This document shows, in pieces, positions 55,458-63,506 of a stretch of 64,000 nt of DNA (its first letter is position 1; every line of letters begins with the position of its first letter). This DNA comes from Bacteroidota bacterium. Lineage in GTDB: Bacteria; Bacteroidota; Bacteroidia; Palsa-948. The notes under the pieces were generated by a model. That model worked only from the letters and a program-made list of their open reading frames with translations. It had not been told where the DNA came from and made no database searches. The DNA is taken from NCBI GenBank assembly GCA_003164895.1, contig PLUL01000006.1:1-64000 (forward strand), written 5' to 3'. The position numbers and the translations under genes are program-made.

Positions 55458-56005
55458 CTTACTTCTAATAATTCTAAATCTACTACGATGGATGACAGTG
55501 GCGGAATCTTTTCGTCATCTCCGTGCATGCCATGCGCCATGTACGATGGTAGAATGAATTTTGCTTTATCTCCAATGTGCATGAGCAGAACTGCTTCGTG
55601 CAATCCGCTTTCGATGTCCTCGCCTTCCACTTTAAATTCTTTTGCTCCATCTTTGTCGGAAGAATAACATTCCGTTCCGTCAAGCAAAGATACTTTGTAA
55701 TTCACTTTTACAAAATCGCCCGACTGCGGCTGCTTTCCCTTTCCTTTTGCGAGAAACAGGTAGCGCAATCCTGTTCCTGTTTTTTGCATTTGCCAATCGT
55801 GATGAATAATGTATTGATTTATTTCATCCGATTCTTTTTCCACTTCATACTTATTTACTTTTTCAAGCGACTGCTTGAATTGATTTGGATCCGCTTTCTG
55901 TTTGGGAGCAACTTCATTTCCGCAGGAGGAATAAAGAAAAGACAATAAGCAAAAAGCTATTGGCAAATTAAAAACTGATGAATGGGAATTTAATTTCACG
56001 TTCAC
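55454..56005 (-). CDS. GldI-like FKBP lipoprotein
   Basis: 183 residues. It starts with GTG at 56005, overlapping the nrnA stop by 4 nt (GTGA). The signal PIAFCLLSFLYSSCGN has a lipobox. There is one FKBP domain (about 75-182): VKVNYKVSLLDGTECYSS, ESGLHEAVLLMHIGDKAKFILPSYMAHGMHGDDEKIPPLSSI. The single-domain lipoprotein directly after a DHH phosphoesterase is the layout of gldI, a lipoprotein needed for gliding and T9SS in Flavobacteria. T9SS cargo proteins at 57483 and 59385 support that link; I would not give the symbol without phylogeny. Confidence 0.8.
   Translation of the reverse strand: MNVKLNSHSSVFNLPIAFCLLSFLYSSCGNEVAPKQKADPNQFKQSLEKVNKYEVEKESDEINQYIIHHDWQMQKTGTGLRYLFLAKGKGKQPQSGDFVKVNYKVSLLDGTECYSSDKDGAKEFKVEGEDIESGLHEAVLLMHIGDKAKFILPSYMAHGMHGDDEKIPPLSSIVVDLELLEVR
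55941..55968. repeat. Weak heptamer run in the GldI-like signal peptide
   Basis: GACAATA, AGCAAAA, AGCTATT and GGCAAAT step by 7 bp in the signal-peptide codons of the gene at 55454. Similarity between units is low. Confidence 0.35.
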
Positions 56006-57012
56006 TTCAAAAGCTGGTCTTTGTATTCAGGAAGAAGATTTACAAAATCAGTAACCACTTCATCAAGTGTTTTGTGGGCTTCGCCACCGGCAGCGTTCAG
56101 ATGTCCACCACCGCTGAAATGTTTGCGGGCGAATTTATTCACATCGTAATTTCCTTTGGAGCGGAAAGATATTTTTATTTCTTCTTTCATTTGAAGGAAC
56201 AGCGCGGAGAAACGAATTCCTTCTACCGAAAGCGGATAATTTACCAACCCTTCGGTATCGCCTTTTTGAAAACCAAACTTTTTGAGCTCGGTGGCAGAAA
56301 GAGAAATGAAAGCAGCATTGAATTCTTTCAGCAAGGTCATTTTTTGAAGAGCATAGCCAAGCAGTCGCACACGATTTTCGGAATTGGTATCGAAAATGTT
56401 GGTGTAAGCCAATGTGTTTTGCGCTCCCGCTTCGATGAGTTGCGCAGTAACGTGATGCGTGTGTGCCGAAGTGGTGCCGATGCGGAAGTTAAGCGTATCC
56501 GTCATGATGCCGGCATAAAGACAGTTGGCAGATTTTTTATTGATGAGTTTTTTATCGCCCAGCAATTCAATGAAATCAAAAACAAGCTGCGAAGTAGAGC
56601 AAGCACGTTTATCACTCAGCATATAATCGGCAAACTTTTCGGGCTGAAGATGATGGTCAATTAATATTTTGGTCGCTTTGGCTTTCTTCACACATACACC
56701 CACTTCTTCAATTCTTCGGAGTGCGTTAAAGTCAAGACAAAAAATAACATCGGCTTTTTTAATGATCTTCTCCGCTTTTTCGGGATGCTCGGAAAACTCG
56801 ATCACCTTGTCATCGCCCGGAAGCCATTGCAAAAAAGTGGGGTAACCGTTTGGCGTAATAACTTTTACACGATGCTTTTTGCGGATGAGATAATTATACA
56901 ATCCCAGCGAAGAACCCATTGCATCACCATCGGGGTTTTTATGGGTGACAATAACAATGCTTTTGCGCGTGGAGAGCAGTTCCTGAACTTCTATGATTTC
57001 TTGATGAGTCAT
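56002..57012 (-). CDS. DHH/DHHA1 phosphoesterase, NrnA-like (nanoRNase / pAp phosphatase)
   Basis: 336 residues. The DHH motifs are IVIVTHKNPDGDAMGSSLGL near residues 17-36, DVIFCLDFNALRRI, ILIDHHLQPEKF (DHH near 118), and the GGGHLNAAGG of DHHA1 near 308. It degrades short oligoribonucleotides and 3'-phosphoadenosine 5'-phosphate. It heads the minus-strand operon with 4-nt overlaps down to the fourth FKBP gene. The promoter box TATATTTG is at 57044-57051. Confidence 0.93.
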   Translation of the reverse strand: MTHQEIIEVQELLSTRKSIVIVTHKNPDGDAMGSSLGLYNYLIRKKHRVKVITPNGYPTFLQWLPGDDKVIEFSEHPEKAEKIIKKADVIFCLDFNALRRIEEVGVCVKKAKATKILIDHHLQPEKFADYMLSDKRACSTSQLVFDFIELLGDKKLINKKSANCLYAGIMTDTLNFRIGTTSAHTHHVTAQLIEAGAQNTLAYTNIFDTNSENRVRLLGYALQKMTLLKEFNAAFISLSATELKKFGFQKGDTEGLVNYPLSVEGIRFSALFLQMKEEIKISFRSKGNYDVNKFARKHFSGGGHLNAAGGEAHKTLDEVVTDFVNLLPEYKDQLLK

Positions 57013-57043
57013 ACTAAATGAGTGTACATTTTCTTAGAGGCGG

Positions 57044-57051
57044 CAAATATA
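57044..57051 (-). promoter_or_regulatory. -7 box TATATTTG before the nrnA-FKBP-panB operon
   Basis: TATATTTG on the minus strand lies 31 nt before the nrnA ATG and is the only good box in the gap. Confidence 0.5.
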
Positions 57052-57092
57052 AGAATGATGGGTTAAGAGTAAATAAAATTTATGGGTTTGTG

Positions 57093-57266
57093 TTAAGATA
57101 TTGCTGATTTATGAGCGCTATTTTCCGCAAATGCAATGATATGACCATCTATGTCAGAAACATAACAAACAGTATCGCCCCAGTCTCTTGGTAAAATGGG
57201 ACTAATTTCTTTTGCGGTAGCAAGTATCAAGAATAAAGACAAAATATATTTAATACGATTTTTCAT
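57093..57266 (-). pseudogene. VOC-family (glyoxalase) C-terminal remnant behind a signal-like N-terminus
   Basis: A 57-residue frame begins MKNRIKYILSLFLILATAKE and continues into ISPILPRDWGDTVCYVSDIDGHIIAFAENS. The second part is the last strand pair of a VOC domain (G-D-T-V-C-Y-V-x-D-x-D-G-H). The rest of the VOC domain is missing and the hydrophobic start does not belong to that family, so this looks like a deletion remnant joined to another sequence. It is too short to be active. Confidence 0.6.
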
Positions 57267-57322
57267 TTTCTATTCTGCTGCACGGCTAAAGTAGTGATTG
57301 TCTGTTTGCCTTTGTCCTCATA

Positions 57323-57352
57323 CCTCAACCCTGTACTTCTCTTCTCCTTAAG
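57323..57352. repeat. Degenerate copy of the palindromic element
   Basis: CCTCAACCCT followed after 8 nt by CTTCTCCTTAAG matches one arm of the element at 331-380. The second arm is missing. It lies in the 216-bp gap between the VOC remnant and the T9SS gene, which otherwise holds nothing I can identify. Confidence 0.55.
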
Positions 57353-57482
57353 ACAACCGAGCGTAAAGCGAAGGTTGGAAGCGGAGTTCGGGGAGCGTAA
57401 CATCGCCAATACGCGAAACAAAAATTATCAGCGGAAGGATCAGCCAGTTATAATAGTCAAAAGGTGTGCTCACAAATTATTT

Positions 57483-59030
57483 TCAATGGCTCAAAATTAT
57501 CTTTTTTGTGGCAACTCCTTGCTCATTTTTTATTTTCATAAAGTAAACTCCATCCGGTGTTGCGCTCAAATCAATTTGTTGATTTTGAGATTTGATGATT
57601 TGCCGATTAATACGTTCTCCGAGAACATTATATATTTCCATTTGCGCATTTTCAAATTTACTCATCTGAACATTAAAAACTCCTTTGGTTGGATTGGGAT
57701 AAATATTTATTAAATCGTTTGATATAATTTCATTTACCGCAGTAGCAGGAGAGCAAGTGCTGTCAATAGGCATAAAATTAATAAGTCCGTAATTTATATT
57801 ATCATAACCATCATAAATTACTGCTCTTGTAGAAGCAGAATCGGGAGTACACCAGAAATTATGAGTTGCGTTGATATTGCCGTTTGATGTATATTTTATG
57901 TCATAAGTAGTGTTATTGCATATCCTGTTACAAGTAATAGTACTGTTTTTATTATTTAAAGTAATTCCCAAAGTATTATTCTCAATTATATTTTTTGTAA
58001 TTGTAAACGCTCCTAAATTATCAACAATACCAATGCTTCCATATCTAATTGTGTTTCCACTTATAATAGCAAAGCCATTTAAGTTGAAACTTTCATCTTG
58101 AATATTGTCTCCAGTATTATGTTCAATAATGTTTCCAAGGATTACTGAAACAGCTGTTTGAATACCTTCTCCATTGTACCTTATATAGCAGTTAACGACA
58201 GAATCACCATTTGCAGATATTCCAAGTACACTATTTGAATCAATTGTACAATTTTTTATTCTGTTTTCACTACTACTTTTAATTCCTGTTTGATTGTATT
58301 TAAAAGAACAATTATTTGCTGCGGTATAGGTAGGAATCAGTCCTGTTTGATTGGAGTTAAAAATGCAATTATTAATTTGGCTATGATTACCGCCAGATTG
58401 TAACCCTGTTCCATTATTTGAAAAATAACAATTATTGATGGTTGCAGAAACCAACTCAGTTAATATCATACCATAGTTTAAATTGTTTTTGAAATTACAG
58501 GAATCTATAAAAGCAATGCCAGTGTACGACCATGTCATCCCTTCATAGCCAATAAAATATACTCCCCAGTTATTAAAATTGAAATTACAATTTTTGATAA
58601 TTAATGAATCAGAAATAGATGAGTACAAAGTAGGAGATAAGTTAATTCCATAATTCGCATATTGAAAAGTACAATAGTTAAATTTTGAAGACATGTTTTC
58701 TCCGTTCAAGTATATTGAATTCCAAATTCCCACAGTTGGAGAAGGTGAGTTACTTGTAAACGAAATAGAATCAGTAAGTGTCCCAATCGCAATCAACCCT
58801 GATTGCCTCAACTCAATTCGCATCCCATTATTAAACTTCACCGTTACTCCCGGCTGTATGGTAAGTGTTACGCCAGGAAAAACAACCACGGTATCAGTAA
58901 CTATATAAGGGCTATTTGCTTGTGTCCAAGAGGTGTTGCTATAAATACCACCGCTTACGTTGGTTTGGGCTTGGGCGCAATTGATGATAATGGTAATACC
59001 CGTGATGATAAGAATGTAAAATTTTTTCAT
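57483..59030 (-). CDS. T9SS cargo protein with right-handed beta-helix
   Basis: 515 residues. A signal peptide (MKKFYILIITGITIIINCAQAQ) precedes many Asn-rich repeats (INNCYFSNNGTGLQSG, IKNCNFNFNNWGVYF, IISGNTIRYGSIGI) of a parallel beta-helix like pectate lyase or NosD (about 60-420). The type A sorting domain at the end is IYPNPTKGVFNVQMSKFENAQMEIYNVLGE...GVYFMKIKNEQGVATKKIILSH. It should be secreted and anchored to the cell surface. Ligand or substrate is unknown. The 21-bp array 2 begins about 45 bp upstream of its start. Confidence 0.9.
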   Translation of the reverse strand: MKKFYILIITGITIIINCAQAQTNVSGGIYSNTSWTQANSPYIVTDTVVVFPGVTLTIQPGVTVKFNNGMRIELRQSGLIAIGTLTDSISFTSNSPSPTVGIWNSIYLNGENMSSKFNYCTFQYANYGINLSPTLYSSISDSLIIKNCNFNFNNWGVYFIGYEGMTWSYTGIAFIDSCNFKNNLNYGMILTELVSATINNCYFSNNGTGLQSGGNHSQINNCIFNSNQTGLIPTYTAANNCSFKYNQTGIKSSSENRIKNCTIDSNSVLGISANGDSVVNCYIRYNGEGIQTAVSVILGNIIEHNTGDNIQDESFNLNGFAIISGNTIRYGSIGIVDNLGAFTITKNIIENNTLGITLNNKNSTITCNRICNNTTYDIKYTSNGNINATHNFWCTPDSASTRAVIYDGYDNINYGLINFMPIDSTCSPATAVNEIISNDLINIYPNPTKGVFNVQMSKFENAQMEIYNVLGERINRQIIKSQNQQIDLSATPDGVYFMKIKNEQGVATKKIILSH

Positions 59031-59073
59031 TTTTTCAAGTTATTAGCAAATTTTGCTTGTTTTTGTATGTTTC

Positions 59074-59325
59074 GTAATTGCAATATGTATTATCATAATT
59101 ACAATATGCCATATCCCAATTACAATATGTATTATTCTAATTCAAATATTTGTTATTGTAATTACAATAGTTGTTTTCTTGATTAAAATAACTGTTTTCC
59201 CAATTAGGATTCCTGTTATTGTAATTACGATTCCTGTTTTCCTAATTATGATTCCTGTTATTGTAATTACAATTCCTGTTTTCCTAATTGGAATTCCTGT
59301 TATCCCAATTATGATTCCTGTTTTT
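59074..59325. repeat. 21-bp phased tandem array 2
   Basis: Twelve units with AATT at 59076, 59097, 59118, 59139, 59160, (GATT at 59181), 59202, 59223, 59244, 59265, 59286 and 59307, an exact 21-bp step. In the last six units TCCTG also recurs every 21 bp from 59211 to 59316. Spacers alternate (GTTATTGTAATTAC and GTTTTCCTAATTA types), giving a 42-bp higher order. The minus strand contains stop codons in several units, so it is not a gene in the direction of its neighbours. It fills the 354-bp gap between two T9SS genes. Confidence 0.9.
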
Positions 59326-59384
59326 TGAGTTAAAATTCATGATTTTGTTATTGCTAAATCAGTTCCTTTTAATTATAAATGACT

Positions 59385-62201
59385 TTATTTAACTATAACT
59401 ATCTTTCTTGTTTCTAATGCTTTATCCGATTTTATAACGCAGTAATAAATCCCATTTGGAACATCAAGATTGATGATTGATGATTGACTATTGATGGTTG
59501 ATGAATAAGCTTTTTCTCCACGCACATTATAAATTGATAATTGATAATTATCAATTGTCAATTGCACATTATTCATTTGTATTAAAAACTTGCCATTGCT
59601 TGGATTTGGATAAACATCAAACGTTAAACTTGCATTTTGTACATTAAGCACAGCAGCAACATCACCCTTGCTGGTAATGTTGGTTGTATAAATTCCGTGC
59701 GAGTGAGTTGCCACCGCTACTAAACCATCTGTTGTTCTGAAATCTATCATATCGCAAATTGCATTTCCAATGGTTGCTGCTCCCTGTTGCGCCCAAAGGG
59801 TAGATGCGTCCACGAGGGTATCGGTTGCATACATGCCTGTGCTTGTCGCGGCAAGAAACACAGTGCCGTTAACAACAGGCATAATGCTCACCCATCGCAC
59901 CGAAGGACCATTGCCCGCTCCGGTTAGGTTAGAATTCTGTTCAAGATTGCCTGCAACTAGTTTCCATGTGGGAGCAATTGAATCAGCATTGGTGGTATAA
60001 AAAATACTATACACATTGTAGTTGGAAAATGCCACTATCACTTTTCTTGAATCGGTTGGGTCAATGGCAATGCAAGAAACATTTGCTCCGTTTGGAAATG
60101 CTGCGCCTGTAATGTCAACCGCTGTAGGTGTTCCGGTATTTGCATTGTCAACGCGATAAACATTTTTACTGCTTGTTCCGTAATACAACCTATTGGCAGG
60201 ATTAGTAGAAACAGCAAGCGCGGTAATGGTTGCTCCTGCGGTTGGAACAGTATCGGGGAACATGGTCCAGCCAGTGCTGATGGAATCCCATCCACCAGGA
60301 AGCGATGGATTTTGAAGAGGAATACTATTCAAGTTGTCATTTCTCCAGAGGTTTTTTCCTCCGGCAAGATACATGATGTTGTTATTATTCGGGTCAAGAA
60401 TGTATGGATTTACGAACTGGTAACCTTTTCCTCCAATGGGATCAATCCTTCTGCGGGCGAGTACGTTTCCTGCGGCATCAAGCTGCATCTTTTGCATCTT
60501 TCCGTTCTGAATGGAAAAATAATAATTCAACTTGTTGTTTGCAACGGCACAATAAGAGCCATCTCCAAAAAACACAGGCGACCAAATTTTTTGCGGATTA
60601 TTTGAATTCACAAACCAACTGTTGTTATCCTGCAACCCTCCAATAATGGTACTGTCGTTTGCGCTGGTGCTTGCATGATCAAGCGCCACAGTGTAAAACA
60701 TAGAAGTGAGGTATCCGTTGTTCATCGGAGTCCATGCCACAGTGTCTGCCATAAAGTTTGCGGATTTATAAACTCCACCATCGTTGGAACTGTACAAAAT
60801 ATTATTAGCCATATCAAAAACAATTTCGTGCTGATCAGGATGATGATTCAGATATTTGGCTGTGTTAGGAGGAACGCTTCCTTGTTTGTATCCGCCAATT
60901 AATTTTGTGTTGTTCGGTGAAAAAAATCCATCATTGGAACGGTAAAGATTTGTTCCTCCGAGAAAAACTACTGCGGTGTCATTCGGTTTAAATTTTACCA
61001 GCATGTCATAACCACCCTGCACATTTTGTTTGTCATTGACTCCGCCTGTGGTAGGAAGATTGGCTGACAAGTCATACCACTTTGGAGTAGTGGCGTTGTA
61101 ATGATATTTCCACAAGCTGTTCCATTCCACCTGCCCGAGAAAGTTTGTATCAGGAGTTCCAAATCCCGTAGTAGTTCCCGCCCAAAAATAAACCTGATTT
61201 TGATCCGAGGGAGAAATTCCGATTTTTATTCTTCCAAAGGTAGTTGGAAAGTTGGTGGGAGTAATGTTTGTCCAATTAATTCCGTCAGGTGAACGCCAGA
61301 TTCCTTTTTCCGAAGCACCGCCATCGCTGCTAAATGTTGCATATACAACTCCTGAATCAGATACTGCTACATCTGTGAAATAAGAATAAGGAGCTGTAAG
61401 CCCTGTACCTTTTGTTATTGTCCACGATGTTCCGCCATTAATGCTTTTGTAAATAGCGTTGTAAACGGCAGCATACACTACACCATTTGCAGTTGTGTCA
61501 GAAGGATTTATTGCAGTGTTCCAGATGAGGTCCCATATACTATTAAAAGTTTGCGGAGCATTTGCCGCAGTTGCCGGAAGTGAATTCCATGTTTGCCCTC
61601 CATCGGTAGATTTGTACATTCCGTTGCCAAGATAATATGCTCCCGATGCACCGGCAGATTGTCCGTATCCTTCTCCTGTGCCAACGTACCACGTGTTAGT
61701 TTTTCCGACTCTCGTATCCTGAGCAATGCACGAAATACTTTGATGCGCAATTCCCCATGTTTGAGTCCATGATGTCCCTCCGTTTGTAGATGTCCACATT
61801 CCTCCCGAAGTGGAACCGGCAAGCAATTTATTTGAGTTAGCTGCATCAATAGCAAAGGCGCGAGTTCTGCCTCCAACATTCCACGGACCGCGTGATTGCC
61901 AGTTAAGATTATTTGCAGAATCTAAATGGAATCCTTTTGCAAACGGAGAAATAAATCCCGGCAGGGTAGAGGCATACTCCAATTCTTTTTGCCGTATATT
62001 ATCCGGAATTCTTCCTGTTTCAGGATCGCGCAAGCGGTGAAGTTCATATTGAGCAAAATCCGCAGCATCTTCCGTTTCGCGAGCGGAAGAGTTTACATCT
62101 TTCGAAATACTTTTAGCAGGAGAGGATGAAAAATCTGAAATGTAGAATACAATTCCCGCAGAGAAAAGAAAAGCAGGAACAAATGAGTAAAATTGTTTCA
62201 T
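59385..62201 (-). CDS. T9SS cargo protein with beta-propeller (BNR/VPS10-like)
   Basis: 938 residues. A signal segment (FVPAFLFSAGIVFYISDF) is followed by a long propeller region with Asp-box-like repeats (GGMWTSTNGGTSWTQTW, GMYKSTDGGQTWNSLP, AIYKSINGGTSWTI, GIWRSPDGINWTNI, about 100-850). The type A sorting domain is FDVYPNPSNGKFLIQM...GIYYCVIKSDKALETRKIVIVK. Inside it are two heptamer cassettes. The family occurs widely in T9SS bacteria; function is unknown, perhaps surface binding or glycan recognition. Confidence 0.9.
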   Translation of the reverse strand: MKQFYSFVPAFLFSAGIVFYISDFSSSPAKSISKDVNSSARETEDAADFAQYELHRLRDPETGRIPDNIRQKELEYASTLPGFISPFAKGFHLDSANNLNWQSRGPWNVGGRTRAFAIDAANSNKLLAGSTSGGMWTSTNGGTSWTQTWGIAHQSISCIAQDTRVGKTNTWYVGTGEGYGQSAGASGAYYLGNGMYKSTDGGQTWNSLPATAANAPQTFNSIWDLIWNTAINPSDTTANGVVYAAVYNAIYKSINGGTSWTITKGTGLTAPYSYFTDVAVSDSGVVYATFSSDGGASEKGIWRSPDGINWTNITPTNFPTTFGRIKIGISPSDQNQVYFWAGTTTGFGTPDTNFLGQVEWNSLWKYHYNATTPKWYDLSANLPTTGGVNDKQNVQGGYDMLVKFKPNDTAVVFLGGTNLYRSNDGFFSPNNTKLIGGYKQGSVPPNTAKYLNHHPDQHEIVFDMANNILYSSNDGGVYKSANFMADTVAWTPMNNGYLTSMFYTVALDHASTSANDSTIIGGLQDNNSWFVNSNNPQKIWSPVFFGDGSYCAVANNKLNYYFSIQNGKMQKMQLDAAGNVLARRRIDPIGGKGYQFVNPYILDPNNNNIMYLAGGKNLWRNDNLNSIPLQNPSLPGGWDSISTGWTMFPDTVPTAGATITALAVSTNPANRLYYGTSSKNVYRVDNANTGTPTAVDITGAAFPNGANVSCIAIDPTDSRKVIVAFSNYNVYSIFYTTNADSIAPTWKLVAGNLEQNSNLTGAGNGPSVRWVSIMPVVNGTVFLAATSTGMYATDTLVDASTLWAQQGAATIGNAICDMIDFRTTDGLVAVATHSHGIYTTNITSKGDVAAVLNVQNASLTFDVYPNPSNGKFLIQMNNVQLTIDNYQLSIYNVRGEKAYSSTINSQSSIINLDVPNGIYYCVIKSDKALETRKIVIVK
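59468..59502. repeat. Heptamer cassette in T9SS sorting domain: GATTGAT x5
   Basis: GATTGAT, GATTGAT, GATTGAC, TATTGAT and GGTTGAT make 35 bp in frame and encode SSTINSQSSIIN. ATTGATGGTTGATG is shared with the meaB cassette. Confidence 0.9.
59532..59566. repeat. Heptamer cassette in T9SS sorting domain: AATTGAT x5
   Basis: AATTGAT, AATTGAT, AATTATC, AATTGTC and AATTGCA make 35 bp and encode VQLTIDNYQLSI, which stretches the sorting domain between its N-P-S-N-G block and IYNVRGE. Confidence 0.9.
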
Positions 62202-62252
62202 GATGAATGAAATTAGTATTTGATAAATGTAAGAATTTTGTTTGATATTATC

Positions 62253-63398
62253 TTAGGCTTCGACTTTACTCCTTTGCTTTTTCACAACAGAAGACTTTTT
62301 CTCTGCCATCAACTTCACAAAATCATCAAACAAATAACGGGAGTCGTGAGGTCCGGCGGATGCTTCGGGATGGTATTGCACGCAAAACACGGGTTTGTGT
62401 TTCATTCTTAATCCTTCAACGGTGCCATCATTCAGATTGATGTGAGAAATCTGGATGTTCTTATTTTTCTTCGCATCTTTTTCATCCACAGCAAATCCGT
62501 GATTCTGAGAAGTGATCTCATCTCCGCCAGTAAGAATATTTTGCACGGGATGATTAATTCCTCTGTGCCCGTTAAACATTTTGTAAGTTTTTATTCCATT
62601 GGTCTGTGCAATGATCTGATGACCCAGACAAATTCCAAAAACAGGAAGATCACTCTCAATTAATTCACTCACTGTTTCAACTACTTGAGGCATTGCAGCA
62701 GGATCACCGGGTCCATTGGAAATAAAAATTCCATCGGGTTTCCATTTCAGCATTTCAGATGCTTTGGTTCCCATCGGAAAAACCTGCACGTAGCAATCTC
62801 TTTCGTTTAAACAGCGAAGAATATTTTTCTTAATTCCAAGATCAAGTGCGGCAACCTTATATTTTGAAGAAGAATTTCCGGTGAAGTAAACTTTTTTTGT
62901 AGAAACTTTAGAAGAAAGTTCCAGTCCTTCCATTGAAGGAACTTTATCAAGAATCGCTTTCAGCTTTTTTATATCGGTGATTTCAGAAGAAATAATTGCG
63001 TTCATTGCGCCTTTACTGCGAATGTAACGAACAACCGCTCGTGTGTCAACATCGGAAATAGCAACTACATTTTGCGCTTCAAAATAATCCTGAATAGATT
63101 CAGAAGCATCTTTGCGTGAATAAGTGATGTTGAAATTTTTGCAGACAAGTCCGCTTATCTTAATGCTGTCAGATTCAATTTCAGTTTTTGAGATTCCGTA
63201 ATTACCAATGTGAACGTGAGTAGTTACCAGCAATTGCCCGAAGTAGGAGGGATCTGTAAAAGTTTCCTGATAGCCGGTCATGCCCGTATTGAAGCAAAGC
63301 TCTCCGGTAGCGGTGCCGATTTTTCCTGCGGCTTTTCCGTGAAAAATTTTTCCGTCTTGCAAAAGAAGAATGGCAGGTTTTTTCTTGACGTATTTCAT
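62253..63398 (-). CDS. carA: Carbamoyl-phosphate synthase small subunit
   Basis: 381 residues. The N-terminal CPSase small-chain domain (DGKIFHGKAAGKIGTATGELCFNTGMTGYQETFTDPSY) is followed by a class I glutamine amidotransferase: the Cys nucleophile in PVFGICLGHQIIAQTNG near residue 258, and the His-Glu pair in FCVQYHPEASAGPHDS. It provides ammonia for carbamoyl phosphate in pyrimidine and arginine synthesis. carB is not in the window. The promoter box lies 5 nt before the ATG. Confidence 0.98.
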   Translation of the reverse strand: MKYVKKKPAILLLQDGKIFHGKAAGKIGTATGELCFNTGMTGYQETFTDPSYFGQLLVTTHVHIGNYGISKTEIESDSIKISGLVCKNFNITYSRKDASESIQDYFEAQNVVAISDVDTRAVVRYIRSKGAMNAIISSEITDIKKLKAILDKVPSMEGLELSSKVSTKKVYFTGNSSSKYKVAALDLGIKKNILRCLNERDCYVQVFPMGTKASEMLKWKPDGIFISNGPGDPAAMPQVVETVSELIESDLPVFGICLGHQIIAQTNGIKTYKMFNGHRGINHPVQNILTGGDEITSQNHGFAVDEKDAKKNKNIQISHINLNDGTVEGLRMKHKPVFCVQYHPEASAGPHDSRYLFDDFVKLMAEKKSSVVKKQRSKVEA

Positions 63399-63403
63399 TG
63401 CTG

Positions 63404-63411
63404 CAAATTTA
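63404..63411 (-). promoter_or_regulatory. -7 box TAAATTTG before carA
   Basis: TAAATTTG on the minus strand ends 5 nt before the carA start codon. This is the same very short spacing as rnpA, meaB and the glycosyltransferase at 16823. Confidence 0.5.
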
Positions 63412-63506
63412 CTTCATCCTTCTTTCATAGAAAAAGAAATTATTAACATTTCTTCCCAATAGAAAATTTTAAGGAAATACACGAATGTTGGAAGCGAAAA
63501 AAAATG

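Noticed and set aside
57566-57690. Further heptamer cassettes in the beta-helix protein sorting domain
   Set aside because: A 7-bp step can be seen (GATTTGA-like and CATTTGC-like words) but the units are too different to separate from low complexity.
57294-57713. Plus-strand frame of 139 residues
   Set aside because: It overlaps the well-supported end of the T9SS sorting domain on the other strand and looks like random translation.
59053-59328. Plus-strand hydrophobic protein of 91 residues
   Set aside because: It is the open frame of array 2, with only Ile/Val/Pro/Phe repeats, and lies opposite to both neighbours.
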